Positions 12,187-22,725 of a DNA stretch of 64,000 bases are shown here, one piece after another; positions within the stretch are counted from its first letter, which is position 1; each line of letters opens with the position of its first letter. The position numbers were made by a program, and so were the translations under genes. The notes under the pieces were generated by a model. It did no database searches. It was given only the letters and a program-made list of their open reading frames with translations, and was not told the DNA's origin. Source of the DNA: Okapia johnstoni (taxonomy: Eukaryota > Chordata > Mammalia > Artiodactyla > Giraffidae); the NCBI GenBank assembly GCA_024291935.2, contig CM044312.1, positions 124,001 through 188,000 of the forward strand. The letters run 5' to 3'.

Positions 12187-12689
12187 AAGGTAAAATAAAT
12201 TTTTTTATTTTTATTTCTAATTGATCTAACACATAACACTTTGCTCAAAATAGTAAAAGAAATGGTACATTTTGTAATAGCTGATGGATGAATAAATTGA
12301 ATGACATGAAGAACATTAGGATTTATTTGGGATATTCTGTTATAAGGTACTTATGTTACTAGCGGTTTAGTGTTGGTTTTTTTTTTTTAATTTTGCAACA
12401 TAAAACTTACTCAAAGGACACTTTTACACTTCAACATATTCCCTAAAGACTTGTTAAAATTTCCGTGTTGGAAACAGAGTCAGGCTGGAGAGACTGCCTC
12501 AGGCAGCTTTCCTGTTCACAGATGAGGAAGCCAAGCCTGAGCAGAAGGGAGCCCAGGAATGCCAGTCTTCAGCTGGGATGCAAACCCAAAGCTCTTGACT
12601 TCAGTGCTTTCTTTTTCCTTGTGTTCTGCCTGTCTTGCGGTTACATCTATGCAGGGAGGTGTCCTTTGAAAGTGGACATGAATTGGTCA
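12187..12689. other. AT-rich intergenic DNA
   Basis: AT-rich sequence between the CHR SINE and the old L1, with a T-run at about 12380-12390. No gene or clear repeat is recognised. Confidence 0.5.
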
Positions 12690-13888
12690 TAAATATATAT
12701 TACAAACTCAAGGACTACCACTAAAAAAAGGTCATTTTTTTAAGTACAATTAATATGCTGAGAGATGATAAAATTAAATTACATAAAATGATAAACCAAA
12801 ACCAGAGAAGAAAGAAGAGCATGGAAGATGAAAAAACAAATGAGAAAAAAATCCTCATAAAGAGCAACGAATAGAAAACAGTAACAAAAATTGTAGATTC
12901 ATCCAATTATGTCAGTAACCGCTTTAAATATCAATGATCTTAACATACACAAGTTATAAGGCAAAGACTGTCAGAGCTGATTAGAAACAAGGCCTACCTA
13001 TACGTTGTCTACAAGAAACCCACCGTGAATAAAGACACAGCTAGATTAGAGGTGAAGGAAAGAAGAAAATATGTCATGCTAACAGCAATCAAAAGAAAGT
13101 TTGAGTAGTTAGTTTAATTTCAGACAATGCAGACTTTATAACATGGAAAATTATCAAGAAAAAGAGGGGCACTGCATAATCTATATAACAATCATGAATG
13201 CATATGCGCATAGCAGCACAGCCCCAAAATGCATCAGGCAAAAGCTGACAGAACTGTAAGGAGGAATAGCCTGAATCTGCTATTTCTGTTGGACTTCAAC
13301 ACTCCTCAGTGAGCAGTTGGCAGATCTGCCATGCAGGTGGTTAGTAGAGACAGCTGAACTGAATAGCACCACCCATCAACTGGATCTAATTGGCACTTAT
13401 AGGACATGCCATTCAACAGCAGCAGGATGCACATTCTTCTCAGCCTTACCAGGAACATTCACGAAGACAGATCACATTCTGCGCCATAAAACACACTTTA
13501 ACAAATTTAAAATAATAGAAATCATACACTGTGTGCTCTCAACTCACAGTGAAAGTAAACTAGAAATCTGTAACAAAAAGATAGTTGGCAAACCTCCATA
13601 TCCTGGGAGATTAAACAACATACTTCTAAATAACATGTGGATCTAACAGAAGTCTTGTGAGAAATTTAAAAATATTTTTACCTAAATGAACATAAAATCC
13701 AACTAAACAAATTTTCAAGATACAGGGAAAATGGTGCTTAAGGGAAGTTTATAGCATTGACTGCATAAATTAGAAAAGAAGGAAGATCTGAAACCAGTCA
13801 TCCAAGCTTCCACTTAGGAAACTGGAAAAAGAAGAGCAAATTAAATCCAAAATAAGCACAAGAAAAAAATATAAAAATTAGAGCAAAA
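12690..13888 (+). mobile_element. Old mammalian L1, segment 1 (spacer and ORF2 endonuclease part)
   Basis: A degraded plus-strand L1 starts in the ORF1-ORF2 spacer (TACAAACTCAAGGACTACCA) and runs into ORF2. The endonuclease section near 12910-13660 keeps recognisable pieces such as LQETH-like text and the GTFTKTDHILRHKT block near 13450. Reading frames are broken throughout. The element is interrupted at 13888 by a younger L1 and resumes in register at 17662, so all listed segments are one insertion that ends near 22725, about 4.2 kb after subtracting later insertions. Confidence 0.85.
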
Positions 13889-15870
13889 GTCTTCTGTGAA
13901 CAGTTCTTTTGTCTCCTTAGGTAAGTTTATTCCTAGATATTTAATTCTTTTTGTTGCAATGGTGAATGGGATTGATTCCTTAATTTCTCTTTCTGATTTT
14001 TCATTGTTAGTATATAGAAATGCAAGTGATTTCTGTGTATTGATTTTGTATCCTGCAACTTTGCTAAATTCACTGATTAGCTCTAGTAATTTTCTGATAC
14101 TATCTTTAGGATTTTCTGTGTACAGTATCATGTCATCTGCGAATAGTGAGAACTTTACTTCTTCTTTTCTGATCTGGATTCCTTTTATTTCTTTTTCTTC
14201 TCTGATTGCTGTAGCTAGGACTTCCAGAATTATGTTGAATGATAGTGGTGAAAGTAGACACCCTTGTCTTGCTCCTGATCTTAGGGGGAATGCTTTCAGG
14301 TTTTCACCATTGAGAATAATATTTGCTGTAGGCTTATCATATATGGCCTTTACTATGTTGAGGCAGGTTCCTTCTATGCCCATTTTGGAAGAGTTCTAAT
14401 CATAAATGGATGCTGAATTTTGTCAAAGGCTTTTTCTGCTTCTATTATCATATGGTTTTTATCTTTCAATTTGTAAATATGGTGTATCACATTGATTGAT
14501 TTGTGTATATTGAAGAATCCTTGCATCCCTGGAATAAACCCAACTTGATCATGGTGTATGAGCTTTTGATGTGTTGCTGAATTCTGTTTGCTAAAATTTT
14601 GTTGAGGATTTTTGCATCTATGTTCATCAGTGATATTGGCCTGTAGTTTTCTTTTCTTGTGTTGTCTTTGTCTGGTTTTGATATCAGGGTGATGGTGGCC
14701 TTGTAGAATGAATTTGAAAGTGTTCCTTCCTCTGAAATTTTTTGAAAGAGTTTTAGAAGGATAGGCATTAGCTCGTCTCTAAATGTTTGATAGAATTCTC
14801 CTGTGAAGCCATCTGGTCCTGGGCTTATGTTTTTTGGGGGAGATTTTTGATCACAGCTTCAGTTTCAGTGCTTGTAATTAGGTTGTTCATAATTTCTATT
14901 TCTTCCTGGTTCAGTCTTGGAAGATTGAACTTTTCTAAGAACCTGTCCATTTCTTCTAGGTTATCTATGTTATTGCCGTATAGCTGTTCATGATAGTCTC
15001 TTATACTCCTCTGTATTTCTGCGTTGTCTGTGGTAACCTCTCCTTTTCCATTTCTAATTTTGTTGATTTGGTTATTCTCTCTGTTTTCCTGATGAGTCTG
15101 GCTAAAGCTCTGTCAATTTTGTTTATCTTCTCAAAGAACCAGCTTTTAGTTTTATTAATCTTTGCTATTGTTGCTTTCATTTCTTTTTCATTAATTTCTG
15201 CTCGGATCTTTATGATTTCTTTCCTTCTTCTAATTTTGGGGGGTTTTTGTTCTTCTTTTTCTGGTTGTTTTAGGTGTAGGGTTAGGTTGTCTATTCTATG
15301 TCTTGTTTCTTGAGGTAGGATTGTGTTGCTATAAACTTCCCTCTTAGAACTGCTTTTGCTGCATCCCACAGGTTTTGAGTTGTCATATTTCCATTGTCAT
15401 TTGTTTCTAGAAATTTTTTGATTTCTAATAATAATTAGAACATAATTTCTAATAATGTGATTTCTTCAGTAACCTGTTGGTTATTTAGAGACAGCTTGTT
15501 TGGTCTCCATGCGTTTGTGTTTCTTACACTTTTTTTCTTGTAATTTATATCTAGTCTCATAGCTTTGTGGTCAGAGAAGATGATTTCAATTTTCTTAAAT
15601 TTTCTCAGGTTTGCTTTGTGACCCAGGATGTGGTCCATCCTGGAGAATGTTCCATGTGTACTTGAGAAGAAGTTGTACTCTTCTGCATTTGGATGGAATG
15701 TCCTGAAGATATCAACGAGATCCACCTCATCTAATGTATCATTTAAGACATGTGTTTCCTTATTAATTTTCCATCTTGATGATCTGTCTGTTGGTGTCAG
15801 TGGGGTGTTAAAGTCTCCTACTATTACTGTGTTACTGTCAATTTCTCCTTTTATGTCTGTTATGAAAGAA
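13889..15870 (-). mobile_element. Ruminant L1, inverted 5' part (ORF2 endonuclease end and reverse transcriptase)
   Basis: On the minus strand this carries L1 ORF2 from the end of the endonuclease ([10 protein letters not shown] and RMDHILGHKANL, 15435-15875) through the reverse transcriptase. The catalytic FADDM box is within 13841-14383. Stops and frameshifts split it into several frames. It ends at [10 protein letters not shown], and the following plus-strand segment picks up ORF2 a short way downstream in the opposite orientation. This is the standard 5'-inverted structure attributed to twin priming during L1 integration. It lies inside an older L1. Confidence 0.88.
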
Positions 15871-17661
15871 ATCAAGACATAAGCAGATGGAGAGATATTC
15901 CATATTCCTGGGTAGGAAGAATCAATACTATGAAAATGACTATACTACCAAGTGTAATCTACAGATTTAATGTGATCCCTATCAAATTACCAATGGCATT
16001 TTTCACAGAAGTAGAACAGTAAATTTCACAATTCATATGGGAACACAAAAGAGCCCAAATAGCCAAAGCAGTCTTGAGAAAGAAGATGGAGCTGGAAGAA
16101 TCAACCTTCCTGACTTCAGGTCATACCACAAAGCTACAGTCATCAGGACAGTATGGTACTGGCACAAAAACAGAAACCTAGACCAATGGAACAAGACAGA
16201 AAGCCCAGAAATCAACCCATGCACCTATGGGTACCTTGTTTTTGACAAAGGAGGCAAGAATATACAATGGGGCAAAGACAGCCTCTTCAATAAATGGTGC
16301 TAGGAAAACTGGACAGCTACATGCAAAAGAATGAAATTAGAACACTTCCTAACACCACACACAAAGATAAACTCAAAATGGATTAAAGACCTAAATGTAA
16401 GACCAGAACCTATAAAACTCTTAGAGGAAAATATAGGCAGAACACTCGATGACATAAATCAAAGAGAGATCCTCTATGACCCACCTCCTAGAGTAATGGA
16501 AATAAAAACAAAAGTAGACAAGTGGGACCTGATTAAACTTAAAAGCTTTTGCACAGCAAAGGAAGCTATAAGCAAGGTGAAAAGACAACCCTCAGAATGG
16601 GAGACAATAACAGCAAATGAAACAACTGACAAAGGATTAATTTCCAAAATATACAAGCAGCTCATACAACTCAATACCAGAAAAACAAACAACCCAATCA
16701 AAAAGTGGGAAAAAGACCTAAACAGACATTTCCCCAAAGAAGACATACAGATGGCTAACAAACACATGCCAAGATGCTCAACATCACTCATTATTAGAGA
16801 AATGCAAATCAAAACCACAGTGAGATATCACCTCACACCAGTCAGAATGGCCCTCATCGAAAAGTCTACAAATAATAAATGCTGGAGAGGGTGTGGAGAA
16901 AAGGGAACGCTCTTGCACTGTTGGTGGGAATGTAAATTGATACAGCCACTATGGAAGACAGTATGGAGATTCCTTAAAAAACTAGGAATAAAACCACCAT
17001 ATGACCCAGCAATCCCACTCCTAGGCATATACCCTGAGGAAACCAAAATTGAAAGAGACACGTGTATCCCATTGCTCACTGCAGCACTATTTACAATGGC
17101 TGGAACATGGAAGCAACCTCGATGTCCATCGACAGATGAATGGATAAAGAAGTGGTGGTACATATACACAATGGAATATTACTCAGCCATATAAAGGAAC
17201 ACATTTGAGTCAGTTCTAATGAGGTGGATGACCTAGAACCTATTATACAGAGTGAAGTGAGTCAGAAAAAGAAAGATAAATACTGTATTCTAATGCATAT
17301 ATACGGAATCTGCAAAAATGGTACTGAAGAATTTATTTCCAGGGCAACAGTGGAGAAACAGACATAGAGAATAGATTTATGGACATAGGGAGAGGGGAGG
17401 AGAGGGGGAGATGTATGGAAAGAGTAACATGGAAACTCACACTACTGTATGTAAAATAGATAGCTAACAGGAACTTGTCATGTGGCTCAGGAAACTCAAA
17501 CAGGGGCTCTGTATCAACCTAGAGGGTGGGACGGGAGGGAGATGGGAGGGAGGTTCAAAAGGGAGGGGATATATGTATACCTATGGCTGATTCATGTTGA
17601 GGTTTGACACAAAACAGCAAAATTCCGTGAAGCAATTATCCCTCAATAAAAATTAATTTTA
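15871..17661 (+). mobile_element. Ruminant L1, 3' part (ORF2 C-terminus, 3'UTR, A-rich tail)
   Basis: The plus-strand remainder of the same L1 insertion. An open frame at 16331-17194 (287 residues) covers the ORF2 C-terminal region, with the cysteine-rich knuckle at [18 protein letters not shown], and ends in YTMEYYSAI as L1 ORF2 products do. The 3'UTR follows to an AATAAA-containing A-rich tail near 17645-17661. Imperfect target-site duplications (14 of 16 bases: AAAAATTAGAGCAAAA at 13873-13888, AAAAATCAGAACAAAA at 17662-17677) bracket the inverted and direct halves as a single event. Confidence 0.88.
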
Positions 17662-20170
17662 AAAAATCAGAACAAAAATCAATGAAATGGAAAATAGGAA
17701 ATTAATAGAAAAAATCAAAGAAACCCCAAGGCTGGTTTTTTGCAAAAATCAATATAATTGATAAGCTTCAGGGCAAGTTAACTCTCAGACTTAAGTAAAG
17801 AGAGAAAACACAGATTACTAATATCAGAAGAGAAAAAGGGGACATCATTATTGATTTCATGGACATTAAAAGGATAACAAATATTAGGAGCAATTCTGTG
17901 CCCACAGGTCTGATAGCTTAGATGAGATGAACCGATTTCTTGAAACACACAATCTATCAAAGCTCACATAAGAAAAACATATACTCTAAATAGGCCTGTA
18001 TCTGTTAAGTAAACCGAATCATTAATTAATACTCTTCTAATACAAAAAAGCACCAGGCCCAAATGGGTTGCCTGGTGAATTCTACCATTTAAGAAAGAAA
18101 GTGTACAAATTCTCTACAATCTCATCCAGAAAACAGAAGTAAAGTAAGTATTCCTAACTCATTTATTTCCTTAATACCAAAACTAGATAAAGACATTGTA
18201 AGTAAAGAAAATTAGACTAAGATCACTCATGAACACAGATGCAGAAATATTCAACAAAATATTAGCAAACGAAAGTCAACAGTATATAAAAAGATATGCA
18301 CTTCAAAAAAGTGAGATTTATTCCACGTATGCAAAGCTTATTCAACATTTGAAAATCAGATAATATAACTTATCACATCAATGGGCTTCCCTGGTGACTC
18401 AGCAGCAAAAATCCACCGGTCTTGCAGGAGACGTGGGTTCAGCTCCTGGGTTGGGAAGATCCCCTGGAGAAGGAAATGGCAACCCACTCTAGTATTCTTG
18501 CCTGGGAAATCCTATGGGTGGAGGAGCCTGGCAGCCTACAGTCCATGGGGTCACAAAAGAGTTGGACACAACTTAGCAACTAAACAATAACAACAAATCA
18601 CATCAGCAGACTGAAGAAAAAAAATTATATTCTCACATAAAGGAGATGCAGAAAAAGCATTTAATAAAACCCAACTCCCATTCATGACAAAAACTCTCAA
18701 CAAAGTAGGAATGCAGGAGACCTTCCTAATTTAATAAAGAAAACCTAGGGGCAGACACCTACAGCCAGTATCATACTTAATGGTCGGAAACTAGATGCTT
18801 TCCTGCTAAGGTCAGAAACAAGGTAAGGATGTCACCTCTCACCACTCCTGTTTAACATCATACTGCAAGTCCTAGCTAATGCAAAAGACAAGGAAAGAAA
18901 AGGAACACAGATCAGAACGAAGAAATGAAGCTGCCATTTTCACCAATGACATCATTGCCTATGTAGCAAATCCCGAAGAATCAACAGCAACAAAAGCTCT
19001 CTTGAAATCAGTAAGTGATTACAGCAGAGTTACAGGAAACAAGCTTAGTATACAAAAGTCAATTGTTTTCTTATATACCAGTAACAAACAATTTAGACTG
19101 AAAAATGAAAACACAAAATACCACTGACGTTAGCACAACAAGCCATGAGCTACTAGATGTAAGTCTATAAACCAAAACAAAATATGTACAAGATCTGTAT
19201 GAGGACAGCTACTGAGTTCTGATGAATGAAACCAAAGGAGAACTAAATAAATGGAGAGATATCCTATGTCCGTGGATAGGAAAACTCGATAAAGTCAAGA
19301 TGTCAGTTCTTTCCCAATTAATCTATGGATTCACTGCAATCCCAACTTAAATCCCAGCAAATTATTATCTGTATGTGGACAAACTGATTCTAAAATCTAT
19401 ATATGGAGAAGCAAAAGACTCAGAATAGCCAACACAGTATGGAAAGAGAAGAACCAGATCAGAGAACTAACACCACCAGACTTCACACCTTACTAGAAAT
19501 CTACAGTAATCAAGACCACGTCATATTGGCAAAGAAATAGACAAACAGGTCAGTGGGACAAAATAGAGAACCCAGAAATAGACCCTCACAAATACAGTCA
19601 ACTGATCTTTGACAGTTGAGGAGCAAAAGCAATTCATATTAGTCTTTTTAGCAAATGTTGCTGGAACAACTGAATATCCACAGGCGAAAAAGTGAGTCTG
19701 GACACTCATCTTACACCTTTCTCAAAAATTAACTCAAAATGGATCATAGACGTAAATGAAAAATGCAAAACTATAAAAATCCTAGAAGATAAATAGGAGA
19801 AAATCTTGGTAACCTTCGGTTTAGACATAACATCAAAAGCATAAGTCAAGAAAGGAAAAATTTGATAAGTAAGTCTTTATTAAAATTAATAACTTCTGCT
19901 CTGAGAAAGACACTGTTAAGACAATGAGAAGATAGGAAAATTAGAAGACCGACAGACAATATTTGCAAACTACTTATCTGATAAAAGATCGGAATGTAAA
20001 ATTTACAAAAGATTCTAAAAATTCACAATAAGAAAACAAAAGAAACAATTTTTAAAAAGCAATAAAAGATCAGAATAAGCACTTCACCAAGTTTAATTAG
20101 ACAGATAACAAATAAGCATGTGAAAAAATATTTCACCTCTTATGTCATCAGGGAAATGCAAATTAAAAGA
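17662..20170 (+). mobile_element. Old mammalian L1, segment 2 (reverse transcriptase and C-terminal part)
   Basis: The host L1 resumes here: ORF2 text equivalent to IRAEINE...NETKSWFF follows 13888 directly once the inserted L1 is removed. It covers the degraded reverse transcriptase (near 18930 the FxNDI/Y-type box corresponds to the catalytic region) and continues to about 20170. There a BovB interrupts it in the middle of the GGGAAATGCAAATTAAAA motif. All frames are broken. Confidence 0.82.
18383..18596 (+). mobile_element. Bov-tA SINE
   Basis: Plus-strand full-length Bov-tA: GGGCTTCCCTGGTGACTCAG head, GATCCCCTGGAGAAGGAAAT middle, GAGTTGGACACAACTTAGCA end and an AACAATAACAA tail. The target-site duplication ATCACATCA is at 18372-18380 and 18597-18605. 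It is nested in the old L1. Confidence 0.93.
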
Positions 20171-21634
20171 AAGCGATTCCTGCTGTTCAGTCTCTAAGTC
20201 ACATCAGACTTGCTGTGACCCCGTGGACGGCAGCACACCAGGTTCCCCTGTCCTCCACTATCTCCCAGAGTTTGCTCAGATTCATGTCCATTGAGTTAGT
20301 AATGCTATGCAACCATCTCATACTCTCCTACCACCTTCTCCTCCTGCCCTCAAATCTTTCCCAGCATCAGGGTCTTTCCCAGTGAGTCATCTCTTCGCAC
20401 CAGGTGGCCAAAGTATTGTAGCTTCAGCATCAGCCCTTCAAATGAAAATTTAGGGTTGATTTCCTGTAGGATTGACTGGTTTGATCTCCTTGCAGTCCAA
20501 GGGACTCTCAAGAGTCTTATCCAGCACCACAATTTGAGAGTATCAATTCTTCAGTGCTCAGCCTTCTTTATGGTCCAACTCTCATATCCATACATGGAAA
20601 AACCCCAGCTTTGACGATATGGACCTTTGTCAGCAAAGTGATGTCCCTGCTTTTTAATGCACTGTCTAGGTTTGTCATAGCTTTTCTTCCAGGAGCAAGC
20701 ACCTTTTAATTTTGTGGCTGCAGTCACCACCTGCATTGATTTTGGTGCCCAAGAAGATAAAATCTGCCAGTGTTTCTACTTTTTCTCCTTCCATTTGCCA
20801 GGAAGTGATGGGAACAGATGTCATGATCTTAGTTTTTTTTTTAATGTTGAGTTTCAAGCCAACTTTTTCACTCTCCTCTTTCTCCCTGATCAAGAGGCTC
20901 TTTAGTTCCTCTTCACTTTCTGCCATTAGAGTGGTATCATCTGCATATCTGAAGCTGTTGATATTTCTCCTGGCAATCTTGATTCCAGCTTGTGATTCAT
21001 CTAGCCCAGCATTTCGTATGGTGTACTCTGTATAGAAGTTATATTAGCAGGGTGACAATATACAGCTTTGTTGTATTTCTTTCCCAATTTTGAACCAGTC
21101 AGTTGTTCCATGTTCTAATTGTTGCCTCTTGACCTGCATATCTATTTCTCAGGAGGCAGATAACGTGGTCTGGTATTTGCATCTCTTGAGAATTTTCTAC
21201 AGTTTGTTGTGATCCACACAATCAAAGGCTTTAGCATAGTTAGTGAAGCAGAAGTAGATGTTTCTCTGGAATTATCTTGCCTTCTCTATGATCCAACGAA
21301 TGTTAGCAATTTGATCTCCGGTTCTTCTTCTGCCTTCTTAAATCCAACTTGTGTATCTGGAAGTTCTCAGTTCACATACTGCCAAAACCTAGCTTGAAGG
21401 ATTTTGAGCATAACCTTATGAGCATGTGAAATGAGTGCAATCATATGGTAGTTCCAACATTCTGTAAGATCGCTCTTCTTTGGGATTGGAATGAAAACTG
21501 ACCTTTTCCTGTCCTGTGGCCACCGCTGCATTTTCCGAATTTGCGGGCATGTTGAGTGCAGCACTTTAACAGCACCGTCTTTTAGGACTTTAAACAGCTC
21601 AGCTGGAAATCCATCACCTCCACTAGCTTTGTTC
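20171..21634 (-). mobile_element. BovB LINE, 5'-truncated
   Basis: Minus-strand BovB 3' half containing part of the reverse transcriptase. The YADD box is at about 20925-20955, followed by the AESEEELKSLL segment. Frames are broken, for example around 20550-20740. Removing it rejoins the old L1 motif AAATTAAAA to AATGAGACACTAC, and the short flanking ATTAAAA at both edges is consistent with a target-site duplication. Confidence 0.9.
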
Positions 21635-21665
21635 ATTAAAAAAATGAGACACTACTATACAAACA

Positions 21666-21872
21666 TTGTTGTTGTTTAGTCGTTGTGTCTGACTCTAGTG
21701 ACCCGACCGACTGTGGCCCACCAGGCTCCTCTGTCCACAGAGTTACCCAGGCAAGAATGCTGGAGTGGGTTGCCATTTCCTTCTCCAGGGGATCTTCCCA
21801 ACCCAGGGATCAAACCTACATCTTCTGCATAAGCAGGCAGATTCTTTACCCATGAGCCATTTGGGAAGCCCA
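21666..21872 (-). mobile_element. Bov-tA SINE
   Basis: Minus-strand Bov-tA, nearly complete from the TTGTGTCTGACTCTAGTGAC end to the GAGCCATTTGGGAAGCCC head. It splits the old L1 sequence, which resumes with AATAGAATGTCCAAAATCC. The flanking CAAACA repeats are a short probable target-site duplication. Confidence 0.9.
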
Positions 21873-22136
21873 CTCAAACAATAGAATGTCCAAAATCCAG
21901 AGCACTGACCTCACTGAACGCTGGCGAGGACGTGAAGCAGCAGAAACCCTCATTCAGTGCTGGCAAGAATGCAAAATGGTGCCACCACTTCCGAAGAGTT
22001 TGGCAGTTTCTTATAAAAGCAAACATAGACTTACCATACTTACCTAGCAGCTAGCCCCTAGGTATTTATCCAAACCAGGTGAAAACTTACGTCCACATAA
22101 AAACATGCTCACCAACGTTTTTGGCAGCTTTATTCA

Positions 22137-22301
22137 TTTAGTTGCGGTATAGTTAATGATACTGTCGTATAGTTTCTGGTGCACAGCAAAGTGACTCAGT
22201 TATACATAATATATATTCTTTTTCATATCTTTCCCATTATAATTTATTACAAGATACTGATTATAGTTTCCTGTGCTGCACAGTAGGACTGTTTTGTTTT
22301 A
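22137..22301 (-). mobile_element. Short L1 3'UTR end, 5'-truncated insertion
   Basis: About 165 bp of artiodactyl L1 3'UTR on the minus strand (landmarks GTTTCTGGTGCACAGCAAAG and TTCCTGTGCTGCACAGTAGG). An exact 13-bp target-site duplication, GCAGCTTTATTCA, lies at 22124-22136 and 22302-22314, so this is an independent, severely truncated insertion into the old L1. Confidence 0.88.
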
Positions 22302-22725
22302 GCAGCTTTATTCACAATGGGGAGAAACTCGGATGTCCTTCAGTAGGTGATTGGAGAAATAACTGTAGTACATACAGATACTGGGAAATTATTCAGCTCC
22401 AAAAATAAATGAGCTGTCAAGCCTCCAAAAGACACGGAGGAACCTTAGATGCATGTTTTTAAGTGAAAGTAGCCAATCTGAAGAGGCTGCAAACTATTTG
22501 AGTCAACTGCATGTCATTCTGGGAAAGGCGAAACTACGGTGACAGTGAACCATGAACCTCAGTGAATAATAACATTGGCTCATCAGTTTTAACAACGTGC
22601 CCCTGTGGAACAGGATGTTAATACAGGGAAGTGTGTGTGGAAGGGTGATGGAAATGGCAACTCTGTACTTCCCACTCAGCTTTCCTATGAACATGCGCTG
22701 CTCTAAAAAATCAAGTCTGTTTCCA

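Larger units (their letters stand above)
21635..22725 (+). mobile_element. Old mammalian L1, segment 3 (ORF2 end and 3'UTR)
   Basis: The last part of the host L1. The ORF2 tail resembles GCEECGTL-like L1 text near 21900-22000 (GCTGGCGAGGACGTG). The 3'UTR has the marks of old L1M-type ends (GTGAACCATGAACC near 22548, AATAATAACATTGGCTCATC near 22566, TGCTCTAAAAAATCAAGTCT near 22700). It is interrupted by a Bov-tA and by a short L1 3' end. Confidence 0.82.

Noticed and set aside
12960..13660. Reverse-transcriptase-like and endonuclease-like fragments considered as separate genes
   Set aside because: They belong to a degraded L1 that continues in register beyond later insertions.
16331..17194. 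A 287-codon plus-strand frame considered as a possible host gene
   Set aside because: It is the C-terminal region of L1 ORF2 (cysteine-rich knuckle and YTMEYYSAI end) in an inverted, incomplete L1.
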